Source: JAXHUM01 sp034189325
GTDB taxonomy: Bacteria > Desulfobacterota > DSM-4660 > Desulfatiglandales > Desulfatiglandaceae
DNA length: 32,026 nt
Assembly (NCBI GenBank): GCA_034189325.1
Contig: JAXHUM010000093.1
Coordinates: forward strand, 1 to 32,026
Direction of reading: 5' to 3'
Each line of letters begins with the position of its first letter. Position 1 is the first letter of the stretch. Below are positions 1 to 8,512 of this stretch, one piece after another. The translations under genes were made by a program, and so were the position numbers. The notes under the pieces are model-generated. The model searched no databases and was not told where the DNA came from. It saw only the letters and a list, made by a program, of their open reading frames with translations.

Positions 1-123
1 ATTGATGTCATGACCCTGCCGCTCGATGACATCCCTCGGCTTATTCGGGAAGGGCGGATCACCCACTCATTGGTCTTGGCCGCCTTTTGCATGTATTATA
101 CGGAGTTTCAATTTGAGACTTAA
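1..123 (+). CDS. NUDIX hydrolase, C-terminal fragment
   Basis: The window opens inside a reading frame that runs 40 residues from base 1 to a TAA stop. The segment TLPLDDIPRLIREGRITHSL followed by VLAAFCMYY matches the C-terminal end of ADP-ribose pyrophosphatase-type NUDIX hydrolases, where a short helix carrying I-x-x-G-x-I-x-H/D is followed by a hydrophobic helix. The NUDIX box itself lies upstream, outside the window, so substrate cannot be judged. It converges on the beta-helix gene that ends at 202. Family assignment rests on this tail only and is therefore moderate. Confidence 0.6.
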   Translation: MDVMTLPLDDIPRLIREGRITHSLVLAAFCMYYTEFQFET

Positions 124-129
124 AAACTT

Positions 130-160
130 GCTTAAACAGTGATTATTAAGCAGTGATTAT
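130..160. repeat. Short direct and inverted repeat between convergent genes
   Basis: CAGTGATTAT occurs twice, at 137-146 and 151-160, with a period of 14 bases. Overlapping this, GCTTAA (130-135) and TTAAGC (146-151) form a six-base inverted repeat with a ten-base loop. The site lies just after the NUDIX stop and before the end of the convergent beta-helix gene. It may be a weak bidirectional terminator, but the stem is AT-rich and there is no clear T-tract. Confidence 0.3.
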
Positions 161-201
161 GTTGATAAGCCCTGGATGCCTGATAATCGGGGTCGTATCG
201 C

Positions 202-1518
202 CTACAGATATTGATGGCCATCTATATTAAAACCGGGAACGAATTCCCATATTTGATTGGAGATCCCTTTTACTATCCCTTTGAGCCAGTTTGTACCCTC
301 TGTCTTTTCGCTCTGGCTGAGTCCCCTGATGCTGTCAAGGTACTCCCCGCCTTTTTCCTTTGTCCCTTTTTCAAGACTATTCAGAAAGGAGTCCCTGAGG
401 AATTCATCTCCCTGTTCATTCAGACAGTCTGCAAAGGCCCCTTCCATTTCCGACCACCTGTCGGAGAACTCCTGATTGTTCTGAGCAGCGCCTGAAACGG
501 TGGCCCCAGGCTTCTTCTTCCCGTCGATATAAACAGATGTGGATAGTTTTTTTGCCACTTGTCCCAACCTCTTTGTCCTTTCACGTATCGACCTTTCTAT
601 TTTGTCAACGGCCCCTGCAATGAGAAGTGTGTCCAAGGACCCAGGTCTTGAGAATCGCGAACGAACATCCAAATACCATCTTCGAAGGGCAATGAGATTC
701 CCGATATAGATCGTGTTGAGCGTAATGATCCTCTTAACATTGGAATACAGGCCCCGGTGAAAGGGAATACTCTTTGCCAGAGACTTGTATCCCAGGAGCA
801 TTTTGTCCTTTTTAAGGCAATCCTTGCGAGCGATAGTTCCCGCTGCGACCACAGTGCCGTAATTGATCCTCAGAGGCCCTACCATGCCCCCCTGACCCCC
901 AAGGAAAATGGGGTGCTGATCCATCATCACGCCTTCAGGGACGTCTCCGATGAGTGAAGGTGTCGCCTTGTCCTGATTGGGCGTATAATTGAAGTGAATA
1001 TAAGAACTCCCTACCTCACTATGGTTCTTCTCATCTGTCCCTCCGGCCATCAGACAGTCACAGAAATTAATGAGACTCCCCAGGGTGACAAAAGGAAACA
1101 GGATCGTCTGCTTCAACCCTACGGTATGGCCGGACTTACTCTTTTCCTCGAGGAGACATGCCTCCCTTATGTGGGCTCCGGACCCGATAGTGACTTCATC
1201 AAGAAAACAGGAATTAGAGAAATAGCCCCCTTTCAGCTTCACTCCCCTACCAATCTGACAGTTGTCAATCGTAGCAGGGGCCTCGAAACCGATTTCCGTT
1301 CCAGGCATTATTACAGTCTCATGACCGTATATCTTGCAACCGGTATGGATAATCACTCCTTTGCCCGATATCTTCTCGGGATCAACCTCTTGACCAACTT
1401 CGACGCTCGCCGGTGCCGGGATCGAAACGCCCCTTTTTAACAGTATATCAAGAATATCTTTCTCAGGCTTATTCATGGATTTTCTTACTTCATGGAGATT
1501 TGAATATTGGCTCCTCAT
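202..1518 (-). CDS. Left-handed beta-helix (hexapeptide-repeat) protein, GlmU-C-like
   Basis: 438 residues. Residues from about 50 to 245 show loosely spaced hexapeptide repeats (for example VIIHTGCKIYG, VIMPGTEIG, VTIGSGAHIREA) typical of a left-handed parallel beta-helix, as in the acetyltransferase half of GlmU and related sugar-nucleotide proteins. No nucleotidyltransferase motif (GxGTRM type) is present. The last roughly 190 residues are helical and charged and I do not recognise them. It may be a sugar acyltransferase or a sugar-nucleotide-linked protein; function is not established. It is the last gene of the leftward block and begins 28 bases after the upstream lipoprotein gene ends. 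Neither the chosen ATG nor the internal ATG at 1476 (MNKPEKD) has a good ribosome-binding site, so the start is uncertain. Confidence 0.7.
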   Translation of the reverse strand: MRSQYSNLHEVRKSMNKPEKDILDILLKRGVSIPAPASVEVGQEVDPEKISGKGVIIHTGCKIYGHETVIMPGTEIGFEAPATIDNCQIGRGVKLKGGYFSNSCFLDEVTIGSGAHIREACLLEEKSKSGHTVGLKQTILFPFVTLGSLINFCDCLMAGGTDEKNHSEVGSSYIHFNYTPNQDKATPSLIGDVPEGVMMDQHPIFLGGQGGMVGPLRINYGTVVAAGTIARKDCLKKDKMLLGYKSLAKSIPFHRGLYSNVKRIITLNTIYIGNLIALRRWYLDVRSRFSRPGSLDTLLIAGAVDKIERSIRERTKRLGQVAKKLSTSVYIDGKKKPGATVSGAAQNNQEFSDRWSEMEGAFADCLNEQGDEFLRDSFLNSLEKGTKEKGGEYLDSIRGLSQSEKTEGTNWLKGIVKGISNQIWEFVPGFNIDGHQYL

Positions 1519-1546
1519 GGGTGTGGTGACCGATAACGCGGCTCAT

Positions 1547-2329
1547 TCAAAAAAAGATCGTCTCGAAGTCAGCCGGGACTTTCAGTTCAAAGATGGATTT
1601 CGGAATGACCGTATTGAAGACCATCTCTCTAAGATTCAATGTCAAGTGCGTCTGATTCTTGTGATCCATGATGACGATTTTCCTCGAGTAATAGATTTCG
1701 TTCTCATTTTGGATATGTGAGAACGCAATGGCCATATCCTGCATGGGGAAAAAAGTGGAAGAGGGTAGTTTCTTCTCAGTATCAAATTCGATAATCTGTA
1801 TTATGTTGCCTTGACTGTCTACAAGAGAGACCTGATTCTCTTTTTGAGAAATCGCCTTATCATGTAATTCGAGCGCAGGATAGCCCCTGACGAGGTTCCA
1901 CATTTGATCTGCCCCAAATCTGATTGGAAAGAACGTCATCTGGTGGGATGAGCTTATAGGGCCGGAGTAAAAACGTTTCTCAGGAAAGGAGAGCGCCTTG
2001 ATCCTCGTTTCATTGACTAACATATGCAAAAGAGGCCTGCCCCAGGGGTGTGTGATTTCAATCTTTATGCGAAGAGGATATTTTGTGGCGACGATCAGGA
2101 CATTGGATCTTGCCTTTGAATCAGGTCCCTTTAGTACGACTCCTCCTGAAGAAAAGAGGGTCTGGACCAATCTCCCCTGTTTCCGAATGGAATCAATATG
2201 TCGCGCTATTTCATCATCGCCGAGAGGACGTGTGGGCTTGACTGTAAGGGGCGCACAGGAATGGAGTAGTAGAAAAAAGGCGCCTACCACGAGATGAGCA
2301 GCAAGAATATGTCGTTTGAAGAGAATCAC
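1547..2329 (-). CDS. Outer-membrane lipoprotein, LolA/LolB-like (DUF4292-like)
   Basis: 260 residues beginning with a lipoprotein signal peptide: a hydrophobic run ending in LLHSC, with Cys25 as the probable lipidated residue. The mature part has alternating strands (KYPLRIKIEITHPWG, LLHMLVNETRIKAL, and the closing NTVIPKSIFELKVP) that resemble the open beta-barrel of LolA/LolB-type lipoprotein carriers and the DUF4292 family. Its GTG start overlaps the stop of the upstream TPR lipoprotein gene by four bases (GTGA), so the two are very likely translationally coupled and function together at the outer membrane. Exact cargo is unknown. The lipoprotein call is firm; the family call is moderate. 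Confidence 0.7.
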   Translation of the reverse strand: MILFKRHILAAHLVVGAFFLLLHSCAPLTVKPTRPLGDDEIARHIDSIRKQGRLVQTLFSSGGVVLKGPDSKARSNVLIVATKYPLRIKIEITHPWGRPLLHMLVNETRIKALSFPEKRFYSGPISSSHQMTFFPIRFGADQMWNLVRGYPALELHDKAISQKENQVSLVDSQGNIIQIIEFDTEKKLPSSTFFPMQDMAIAFSHIQNENEIYYSRKIVIMDHKNQTHLTLNLREMVFNTVIPKSIFELKVPADFETIFF

Positions 2330-4098
2330 TGTGACTGTTTTATAAGCAGTTCGAGATCGGTTATTTTTGCCTTTATCTTCTCTTTATCCGGATGCTTCAG
2401 TGAGAGTCCTTTCTTGTAATATTTGAGCGATTCCTTGTACTTTTTCTGCTTGAAGTAGACTTCTCCAAGATGCTCGTTTATAGTGGGATCATCAGGTACG
2501 AGTTCTGCTGCTTTGGCCAGGTACTTGATAGCTTCATCATATTTTTCCTTTTTAAAATAGACCCATCCGAGACTATCGATGATATAGCCGCTCTCCGGTT
2601 TTATTTTGAGCGCCTTTAAGATCAGCTCCTCTGCTTCATCTAGTCGGATGCCCTGATCCGCATAGGTGTATCCTATGTAGTTCAGTGAATCAGCATGATT
2701 GGGGTCTATTTCCAAAATTTGTCGCATCTGCTCAATGGAGGATTCTTTATCGTTACTCTTATCCAAGAGGACCCCATGCATAAACATGAGATCGATGTTC
2801 TTTTCGTTTGTCCTCATTCCCTCCCTGATAGTATCTATCGCTTTTTCGATATCCTGATCGTCTTCGTAAAGTGAGGCCAACATCAAAAAGAGTCCTGCCT
2901 TTGGTTTGCCCATGGAAATCGCATTTCTGAGAACGAGTACGGCTTCATCAGCCTTGTCCTGCTTGTCCAAGATGTGAGCAATATGCATTTGGGCGTTTAT
3001 GTAGTATTTTGAATCCTCCTTAATGAGCCTGAAGTGCTCCATCGCCTCTTCAAAATTTTCCCTTTCCTGGTAGGCAGTGGCCAGATAGTATCGAGATTTG
3101 GTATCTTCCGGCCAGGCCGATACGATCAAACTGAGTTCCTCAATGGATTCATCGAGTCTTCCCTGTTTGAGATAGATAAGTCCCAGAGTCTGCCTCTCCG
3201 GGTCCCCCGGTTCAGAGAACTTCTTGAACTTTTTCATCTGTTCTTCAGCCCTTTCCTTGAAACCAAGCTGGATGTAAAGTTCTAAAATTCTCCTCTGGAC
3301 ATTTATGTTATCAGGGTAGTATTCGAGAAGGGTCTCGTAAGTCTTAACCGCATCCATCTGTCTGTCTGTCATCTGATAGAGCGTTCCCAGATCAAATAGG
3401 GCTGGTTCCAGAGTTTTGCTGAGTCTCAGGGTCTCCAAAAAGGCCTCTTCAGCCTCCTTATAGCGCCCCAATTCCATTGTGATTCGTCCTTTATAATAAT
3501 GGGCAATGACCAGCTTGGGGTTTTGGACGGTCAATTTATCCAGATGGTGAAGAGCCTCTATAAATTGGCTTTTTCTAATAAGAATGGTCGTGATGGAAAG
3601 CCTTATTCTCTGGCTATTTGGATCACCTTTCAGCGCCCTTTTATAGTACTCAATGGCCAGATCCTCCTGGTTATTCAGGGTGTACAGATCAGCAAGGAGT
3701 GTCAAATTCTCGGCATCTTCCGGATCGAGATCTCGAGATTTAAGCGCATAGGAAAGAGCTGCTTCATATTCTTTCAAAGCTTTCAGAATATGGGCCATTT
3801 TTCTGAGGAGAAAGGGTGAGTCAGGATCTCTGTCCAGGGCCTTAAGTATGTACTCTCTCGCTTCTTCAGGGAAACCCCCGTACATGGCAATAGAAGCCAT
3901 GATATAATTCTCGTAAGCCTCCTGGATTTGGTCTTTTTCTCCGGTTACCTCATCAAGCTCTTCCGACACTGGCTCGGAACGCACAGTTGCGTCTCGTTTG
4001 AGATATAGACATCCAGAGAAGTTCAAGAAAAAAAGAAGGAGGGCAAGCATTAGGGTAAGTCTCGAACATATATTCTGAACTAGTCTCTCAAAAATCAT
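2326..4098 (-). CDS. TPR-repeat lipoprotein
   Basis: About 590 residues. The N-terminus has a hydrophobic segment (LMLALLLFFLNFSGC) ending in a lipobox-like FSGC. It is followed by about fifteen consecutive 34-residue tetratricopeptide repeats to the C-terminus; the clearest are YKEAEEAFLETLRL, YDEAIKYLAKAAEL and YKESLKYYKKGLSL. TPR superhelices are protein-interaction scaffolds. Lipid anchoring suggests it works in the periplasm or at the outer membrane, for example in assembly of an envelope complex. I chose the ATG at 4098 because it gives a 30-residue signal peptide; an upstream in-frame ATG at 4134 adds 12 polar residues and has no ribosome-binding site. It is coupled to the next gene by a four-base overlap and follows rpoH by about 100 bases. 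Confidence 0.85.
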   Translation of the reverse strand: MIFERLVQNICSRLTLMLALLLFFLNFSGCLYLKRDATVRSEPVSEELDEVTGEKDQIQEAYENYIMASIAMYGGFPEEAREYILKALDRDPDSPFLLRKMAHILKALKEYEAALSYALKSRDLDPEDAENLTLLADLYTLNNQEDLAIEYYKRALKGDPNSQRIRLSITTILIRKSQFIEALHHLDKLTVQNPKLVIAHYYKGRITMELGRYKEAEEAFLETLRLSKTLEPALFDLGTLYQMTDRQMDAVKTYETLLEYYPDNINVQRRILELYIQLGFKERAEEQMKKFKKFSEPGDPERQTLGLIYLKQGRLDESIEELSLIVSAWPEDTKSRYYLATAYQERENFEEAMEHFRLIKEDSKYYINAQMHIAHILDKQDKADEAVLVLRNAISMGKPKAGLFLMLASLYEDDQDIEKAIDTIREGMRTNEKNIDLMFMHGVLLDKSNDKESSIEQMRQILEIDPNHADSLNYIGYTYADQGIRLDEAEELILKALKIKPESGYIIDSLGWVYFKKEKYDEAIKYLAKAAELVPDDPTINEHLGEVYFKQKKYKESLKYYKKGLSLKHPDKEKIKAKITDLELLIKQSQ

Positions 4099-4201
4099 AG
4101 GTATCGCTCTTTTGATGCTTCTATTAGTCCTCATCAGTGAGAGGGGTTTGCCAGATTTTCTCTTGGTACTTGATTATCCCCTTGGAGATATTTGCGAGGA
4201 A

Positions 4202-5188
4202 TCATTTAGTAAAATCAGAATACTCTTCTTCGAAGTTGGGGATCTTCTGCTTGAGCCATTTCTTGATATCCTTGATAATCTTCTCTTGGATTTGACGAAT
4301 TCTCTCACGGGAAATGGAGTATTTATCTCCCAACTCCTGAAGAGTAACCGGCTTAGCGGCCATGATTCGGTTGTCGAATATATCGGCTTCCTTCCCGGAA
4401 AGCGTCTTCCTGAATTCCACGAGTTGCTCGGATAAGATCCGCCGGTGCTGGTCTTCGGAAAGTTGTACGTCGACGTCTGTTACAGGGTCAGGAATGAATA
4501 CACCGTAGGACTCTTTGGAATCATCGTTTGTCGGAGTGTTAAGAGAAATCTCCCAACCTCCAAGTCTCTGGGTCATTTCCACCACTTCTTCCTCGTTAAC
4601 ACCCAGTCTCTCAGCCAGGAGCTTTGGTTCAGGGTCAAATCCCTGGGCTGCCAGTTTCCGCTTTTCCTTGGCCAGATTAAAAAACAATTTGCGCTGGGTC
4701 TGAGTCGTTCCAATTTTGACAAGCTTCCAATTATCCATGATGAATTTGTGTATATAGGCCTTGATCCAGAAGGAGGCATAGTAGGAGAATTTGATGCCTC
4801 GATAAGGATCAAATTTCTTGACCGCCTGCAAAAGACCAAGGTTTCCCTCCTGTATGAGATCCAAAAGATTTTTTGTCCAGTAACGGTTGAAATCCATGGC
4901 AATCTTCACTACCAGCCTCAGGTTTGATGTAATCAGCCTGCAAGCCGCCTCTTCGTCATGGTTTTCTCTCACTCGTTTTGCCAGCTCAATCTCTTCTTCT
5001 CTGGTCAGTAGGTTATATTGCTTGGTCTCCAGGAGATACCTCTGAAGGGGGTCATAAGGGGTTAAAGACCTCTCGGTGGACTGAATCTGGGGGAGAAGAT
5101 CGGGCCGACCGGGAACAGGGAGGTGGCGGTCGTCGGTCTTTTGACCGTTCTTTTCTTGTGATGATCTGTTCTTTTTCTTCTTCTTCAT
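4202..5188 (-). CDS. rpoH: RNA polymerase sigma factor RpoH (sigma-32 family)
   Basis: 328 residues. Sigma-70 regions are all recognisable: region 1.2 near DPLQRYLLET (46-55), region 2 from ITSNLRLVVKIA through NLLDLIQEGNLGLL to FSYYASFWIKAYI (about 86-146), region 3, and region 4 with a C-terminal helix-turn-helix (VTLQELGDKYSISRERIRQI). The diagnostic RpoH box is present as QRKLFFNL (165-172), preceded by IMDNWKLVKIGTT, which separates it from RpoD and RpoS. An unusual basic N-terminal extension (MKKKKKNRSS) of about 40 residues precedes region 1.2. RpoH directs RNA polymerase to heat-shock promoters. It sits among envelope genes, so in this lineage it may respond to or serve envelope stress. 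A promoter with an embedded palindrome precedes it (5244-5272). Confidence 0.85.
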   Translation of the reverse strand: MKKKKKNRSSQEKNGQKTDDRHLPVPGRPDLLPQIQSTERSLTPYDPLQRYLLETKQYNLLTREEEIELAKRVRENHDEEAACRLITSNLRLVVKIAMDFNRYWTKNLLDLIQEGNLGLLQAVKKFDPYRGIKFSYYASFWIKAYIHKFIMDNWKLVKIGTTQTQRKLFFNLAKEKRKLAAQGFDPEPKLLAERLGVNEEEVVEMTQRLGGWEISLNTPTNDDSKESYGVFIPDPVTDVDVQLSEDQHRRILSEQLVEFRKTLSGKEADIFDNRIMAAKPVTLQELGDKYSISRERIRQIQEKIIKDIKKWLKQKIPNFEEEYSDFTK

Positions 5189-5243
5189 ATCGAGGTATGC
5201 CTAACGCCGCAAGGCGCAAAGGCCGTTGATAAAATATGATGTA

Positions 5244-5272
5244 ATTGTCTCATGTCTGGTCAGACATGGCAA
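5244..5272 (-). promoter_or_regulatory. Predicted rpoH promoter with operator-like palindrome in the spacer
   Basis: On the minus strand, TTGCCA (5267-5272) and GACAAT (5244-5249) are separated by exactly 17 bases, a good sigma-70-type pair (five and four matches of six). The perfect dyad CATGTCTG-AC-CAGACATG (5251-5268 in plus coordinates) fills the spacer and overlaps the end of the -35 box. A regulator bound there would block RNA polymerase. The predicted start lies about 50 bases before the rpoH ATG. The palindrome is certain from the sequence; promoter and operator roles are inferred. Confidence 0.45.
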
Positions 5273-5312
5273 CCTGAAAGAGAAGAAATCAAATGTGCGG
5301 CAGCACAAGGCG

Positions 5313-6563
5313 TTATTCAACATCAATTCTCAGGTATCGCTTTTTGCCGGCCCTCAACAGCAGTGAATGCTCTTTTAGGTGTTGTGAATGGACAACATGG
5401 TCAAAGGTGGGAATCCTCTGTCCGTTTATATAGCCTCCTCCCTGAGCGATCAGCCGTCTGGCTTCTCCACGTGTTTTGCACAGTTTTGATTTTTCAAATA
5501 GTATGTAGGCCGGTATTCCCTTATCAAACTCCTCGAGAGGCAATGTAATGGTGGGAGTTCCTGTGCCTTTTGATTCGGGTATGCCTGGTGAGTTATCTAC
5601 GGTGGATGAAAACAGCTGCCTGGAGGCCTTTTGGGCCTCATCAGCCTTGTCTATACCGTGGCATAATGCCGTGGCTTTGTAAGCCAGGACCTCCTTTGCG
5701 CTCCTGATATCCGCCCCATCAAGGCGGCCCAGCCTGTGCACGTCCTCCATGGGAAGAAGAGTGAAGAGGGCCAAAAAACGCTCTACATCCTTATCATCCT
5801 GGTTAATCCAATATTGGTAATAATCATAAGGTGAAGTCAGGTCGGGGTCGAGCCATACCGCCCCTTTATGCGTTTTTCCCATCTTGATGCCCGCTGAAGT
5901 GGTCAAGAGGGGAAAGGTGAGTCCATGAACGGTTTTCCCTTCCAATCGTCTGGTGAGGTCTGCCCCTGCAAGGATATTCCCCCACTGATCATTCCCACCC
6001 ATCTGAAGGACACATTTATGATGTTTGAATAAATACCAAAAGTCATAGGCCTGGAGAAGCATATAGTTAAACTCAATAAAATTGAGCCCGGTCTCTAATC
6101 TTGCACGGTAGCTCTCCGCGGCGAGCATCCTGTTAACACTGAAATTCCTGCCGATGTCTCGAAGGAAGTCTATGTAATTCAGATCGGCCAACCAATCGGC
6201 ATTGTTGACCATAATCGCTTTTCCGTCGTCGAAATCGATAAAACGAGAGAGCTGTCTTTTTAAGGCCTGTGCGTTTTCATCGATTTTTTCCCTCGTCATT
6301 ATCGGACGCATCTCTGTTTTTCCGCTTGGATCGCCGATAAGGGCGGTGCCGCCCCCTATCACAACTATGGGCCTGTGTCCTAGCCTCTGCATGTGGACCA
6401 GAGACATAATGGGAAGCAAGCTCCCCACATGAAGGCTCTGAGCTGTTGGGTCAAAACCGATGTAGCAGGACACCGGTCGGTTGAGGAGATCGCGTAGCAG
6501 CGTCTTATCGGTTGCCTGTTCCAAAAAACCCCTGGTTTCAAATACTTCAATTGCGTTATCCAC
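5313..6563 (-). CDS. tyrS: Tyrosine--tRNA ligase
   Basis: 416 residues, the usual bacterial length. It charges tRNA-Tyr with tyrosine in the cytoplasm. The class I HIGH-like signature appears as LHVGSLLP (His45 area, after YIGFDPTAQS) and the KMSKS-like loop as KMGKT (227-231). The tyrosine-recognition helix region MGGNDQWGNI (188-197) is present. A C-terminal S4-type RNA-binding domain is visible (TRGEARRLIAQGG, then YINGQRI). The gene starts with GTG one base after the stop of the RodZ-like gene, so it is almost certainly co-transcribed with it and the isomerase gene upstream. The 124-base gap to rpoH carries a separate promoter candidate. Confidence 0.97.
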   Translation of the reverse strand: MDNAIEVFETRGFLEQATDKTLLRDLLNRPVSCYIGFDPTAQSLHVGSLLPIMSLVHMQRLGHRPIVVIGGGTALIGDPSGKTEMRPIMTREKIDENAQALKRQLSRFIDFDDGKAIMVNNADWLADLNYIDFLRDIGRNFSVNRMLAAESYRARLETGLNFIEFNYMLLQAYDFWYLFKHHKCVLQMGGNDQWGNILAGADLTRRLEGKTVHGLTFPLLTTSAGIKMGKTHKGAVWLDPDLTSPYDYYQYWINQDDKDVERFLALFTLLPMEDVHRLGRLDGADIRSAKEVLAYKATALCHGIDKADEAQKASRQLFSSTVDNSPGIPESKGTGTPTITLPLEEFDKGIPAYILFEKSKLCKTRGEARRLIAQGGGYINGQRIPTFDHVVHSQHLKEHSLLLRAGKKRYLRIDVE

Positions 6564-6564
6564 T

Positions 6565-7521
6565 CTATTGCTCCGAAATCATTCCTCTGTAGTCTTTGGG
6601 GAGCCTCAAGCGAATCACTTGGCCAAGATTCCCCAGATTTTCAAGAGGTTTCCTATTTAGTTCAAAATGAATGCCTCCGGCGTTCCCGATTGTCAAATCA
6701 AAACCATGCCGCGCCTTCCATGTAAGCTCGCTCCCGGGAGGGAAGGTGTATTCTCTGGGGGGCTCATTGTCGATAGATATCTTAAGCCACGTTTCTGAAG
6801 TGACGTGCGCCGTAAGGGTATGTGTGGGAGATTCAGCCACGGGGGGTGGTTTCACTTTGGGGACCGATATCTCTTCTAAAGGAAACAGGCGCTTTTGCTC
6901 TGTTTCCGATAAGGCGTCCGTACTAGGAGACACACGATCTTGTTGATCGACTTTGGGGGGCTCGTCTTGATCACTCGACTTAAGGGTGGGCAAGGGCTTA
7001 GGTTCATCTTCCTTTTTGGGGGCCTTCTCTCCCCTTTTTCCGATTTCTTGGCCCTTTTTCTCGATCGGCTCTTCCACGGTGCTTTTGTCAGGGGAGGTCT
7101 GGGTATGCAGCAATTCCCTGAACGAAAAATACCCAAGGAAGATACAGAGGGTTACAAAAAGCAGGACAATCGGGAGGGTTTTCCTGCTTCTGGAAGGCCT
7201 GCTGATTGGTTTTAAGGGTGTGGCCTCAATAGGGCAAGAAGACTGATAAAGGGCTAGAACCTTGTTTTCGTCGGCTCCCACGGCCCTGGCGTAGGATCGG
7301 ATGAATCCCGTGACAAAGACAGGGGCGGGAAGTTTGTCCCAATCTTCATTTTCAATAGCTTGGAGAATGAGGGGCCTGAGCTTTGTTTTTTCTGAAATCT
7401 GGGAATAATCAAGTCCCTGTTTCTCTCTTTCATTTCGTAAAAAAGCACCGAAGCCGATACCCTGGGGTGACACCTCCTTCTCTTCTTCTAAACCTGACTC
7501 GTCGGAAATATGCTCGCTCAT
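6565..7521 (-). CDS. RodZ-like helix-turn-helix membrane protein
   Basis: 318 residues. A cytoplasmic helix-turn-helix of the RodZ type lies near the N-terminus (FGAFLRNEREKQGLDYSQIS, then KLRPLILQAIENEDW and PVFVTGFIRSYARAVG, about 25-85). It is followed by a basic stretch, one transmembrane helix (TLPIVLLFVTLCIFLGYFSF), a long Lys/Glu/Pro-rich linker, and a C-terminal DUF4115-like beta domain (LTAHVTSETWLKISIDN to the end). RodZ proteins link the MreB cytoskeleton to cell-wall synthesis; no mreB or rod genes are visible here, so the cell-shape role is inferred from architecture alone. It lies between a PpiC-type isomerase gene and tyrS with gaps of 13 and 1 bases. Confidence 0.85.
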   Translation of the reverse strand: MSEHISDESGLEEEKEVSPQGIGFGAFLRNEREKQGLDYSQISEKTKLRPLILQAIENEDWDKLPAPVFVTGFIRSYARAVGADENKVLALYQSSCPIEATPLKPISRPSRSRKTLPIVLLFVTLCIFLGYFSFRELLHTQTSPDKSTVEEPIEKKGQEIGKRGEKAPKKEDEPKPLPTLKSSDQDEPPKVDQQDRVSPSTDALSETEQKRLFPLEEISVPKVKPPPVAESPTHTLTAHVTSETWLKISIDNEPPREYTFPPGSELTWKARHGFDLTIGNAGGIHFELNRKPLENLGNLGQVIRLRLPKDYRGMISEQ

Positions 7522-7534
7522 ATGGAAAAGTATC

Positions 7535-8512
7535 TCAGAAAATGATCTTGGTATAGGCCTTTTTCCTCAACTCATCAATCCAGGCCCGGTACCTTTTTTC
7601 GAGTTCCTCTCTATAAAGGTGGCTGTATATCGAGTCTCTTACCTCTTCAAACGTCTTGATTGCTCCCCCCTCCTTTTCCAAAAGCTTGACTATCTGCATT
7701 CCTGAAGGCCTGACAATTGGTTCCGTTACATCACCAATCGCCATGTCTTTGATGATACCTGCGAGTTCCGGATCAAGCTGGGAGAGCCTAAAGAAGCCGA
7801 GGTCACCCCCCTCTTGGGCCCCTGGACCTTGAGAGAATTCTTTGGCCAGCTCGCCGAAGTCTTCGCCGTTTATTATCCTTCTGTGAATCTCTTCTGCCCT
7901 TTGGGAAAGAGATCCTTTGACATTCTCATCGGATGGATCATTTTCCTTAAGAAAGATGCTGGCAAGATGGACCTTTGGCGTGGTGCTGAATTGGTCAATA
8001 TTATCTTCATAGTATTGACTGATCTTCTCTTCTCTTATAATTATTTTCGATTTCACCTCGAAGTTGAGAAGCCGCATACGTTCCAGTTGACCCCTGATAC
8101 TCTCCCTGTATTCCTCATACGTTATGTCCTTTTCTTTCAGGTTAGCAATCAGGTCTTCATGGGTGAGCGAGTTGACCCTTTTTATATTCTCAATGGCGTC
8201 ATCTACTTCCTGGGGCGTCACATTGATTTTTAACTCGGCAACCTTTTGTCGTGTGATCTTCTCATCCAGAAGCAGGTCCAAGACCTTACGTCTGGTCTCC
8301 ATGAAGGTTTTTGAATCCTTGTCCTTCAACTCATCGAGGCTGGAACCGGTGACCTCCCTCATCTTGGTGTTCAGTTCGTAGAGGGTGATGACTTCGTCGT
8401 TGACCTCTGCCACGATTCTATTGCATATTTCAGCGGCAACCGGTTGGATCCATAATACGCCTGTTACAAGCATGAAAATGAGTGGACCAGAAAACATATT
8501 TAATCGTTGCAT
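7535..8512 (-). CDS. Periplasmic peptidyl-prolyl isomerase, SurA/PpiC type
   Basis: 325 residues. An N-terminal signal peptide (MFSGPLIFMLVTGVLWIQPVAAE) with a probable cut after VAA predicts export. A SurA-like N-terminal chaperone domain follows (IVAEVNDEVITLYEL, residues about 33-170). One parvulin/PpiC domain comes next (VHLASIFLKE, EDFGELAKEFSQGPGAQEGG, DLGFFR, about 185-280), then a C-terminal helix. SurA-type proteins escort outer-membrane proteins through the periplasm and isomerise prolyl bonds; E. coli SurA has two parvulin domains, this one has one. It is the first gene of the leftward block, and the 778-base region upstream must contain its promoter. Confidence 0.88.
   Translation of the reverse strand: MQRLNMFSGPLIFMLVTGVLWIQPVAAEICNRIVAEVNDEVITLYELNTKMREVTGSSLDELKDKDSKTFMETRRKVLDLLLDEKITRQKVAELKINVTPQEVDDAIENIKRVNSLTHEDLIANLKEKDITYEEYRESIRGQLERMRLLNFEVKSKIIIREEKISQYYEDNIDQFSTTPKVHLASIFLKENDPSDENVKGSLSQRAEEIHRRIINGEDFGELAKEFSQGPGAQEGGDLGFFRLSQLDPELAGIIKDMAIGDVTEPIVRPSGMQIVKLLEKEGGAIKTFEEVRDSIYSHLYREELEKRYRAWIDELRKKAYTKIIF

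Noticed and set aside
994..1440. 148-codon plus-strand frame inside the beta-helix gene
   Set aside because: It is the antisense shadow of the hexapeptide-repeat gene, whose repeats are unambiguous.
5294..5307. TGTGC-GGCA-GCACA hairpin after tyrS as a terminator
   Set aside because: Only five base pairs, and on the minus strand the following T-rich stretch is broken (TTTGATTTC). It may slow polymerase but is not a convincing terminator.
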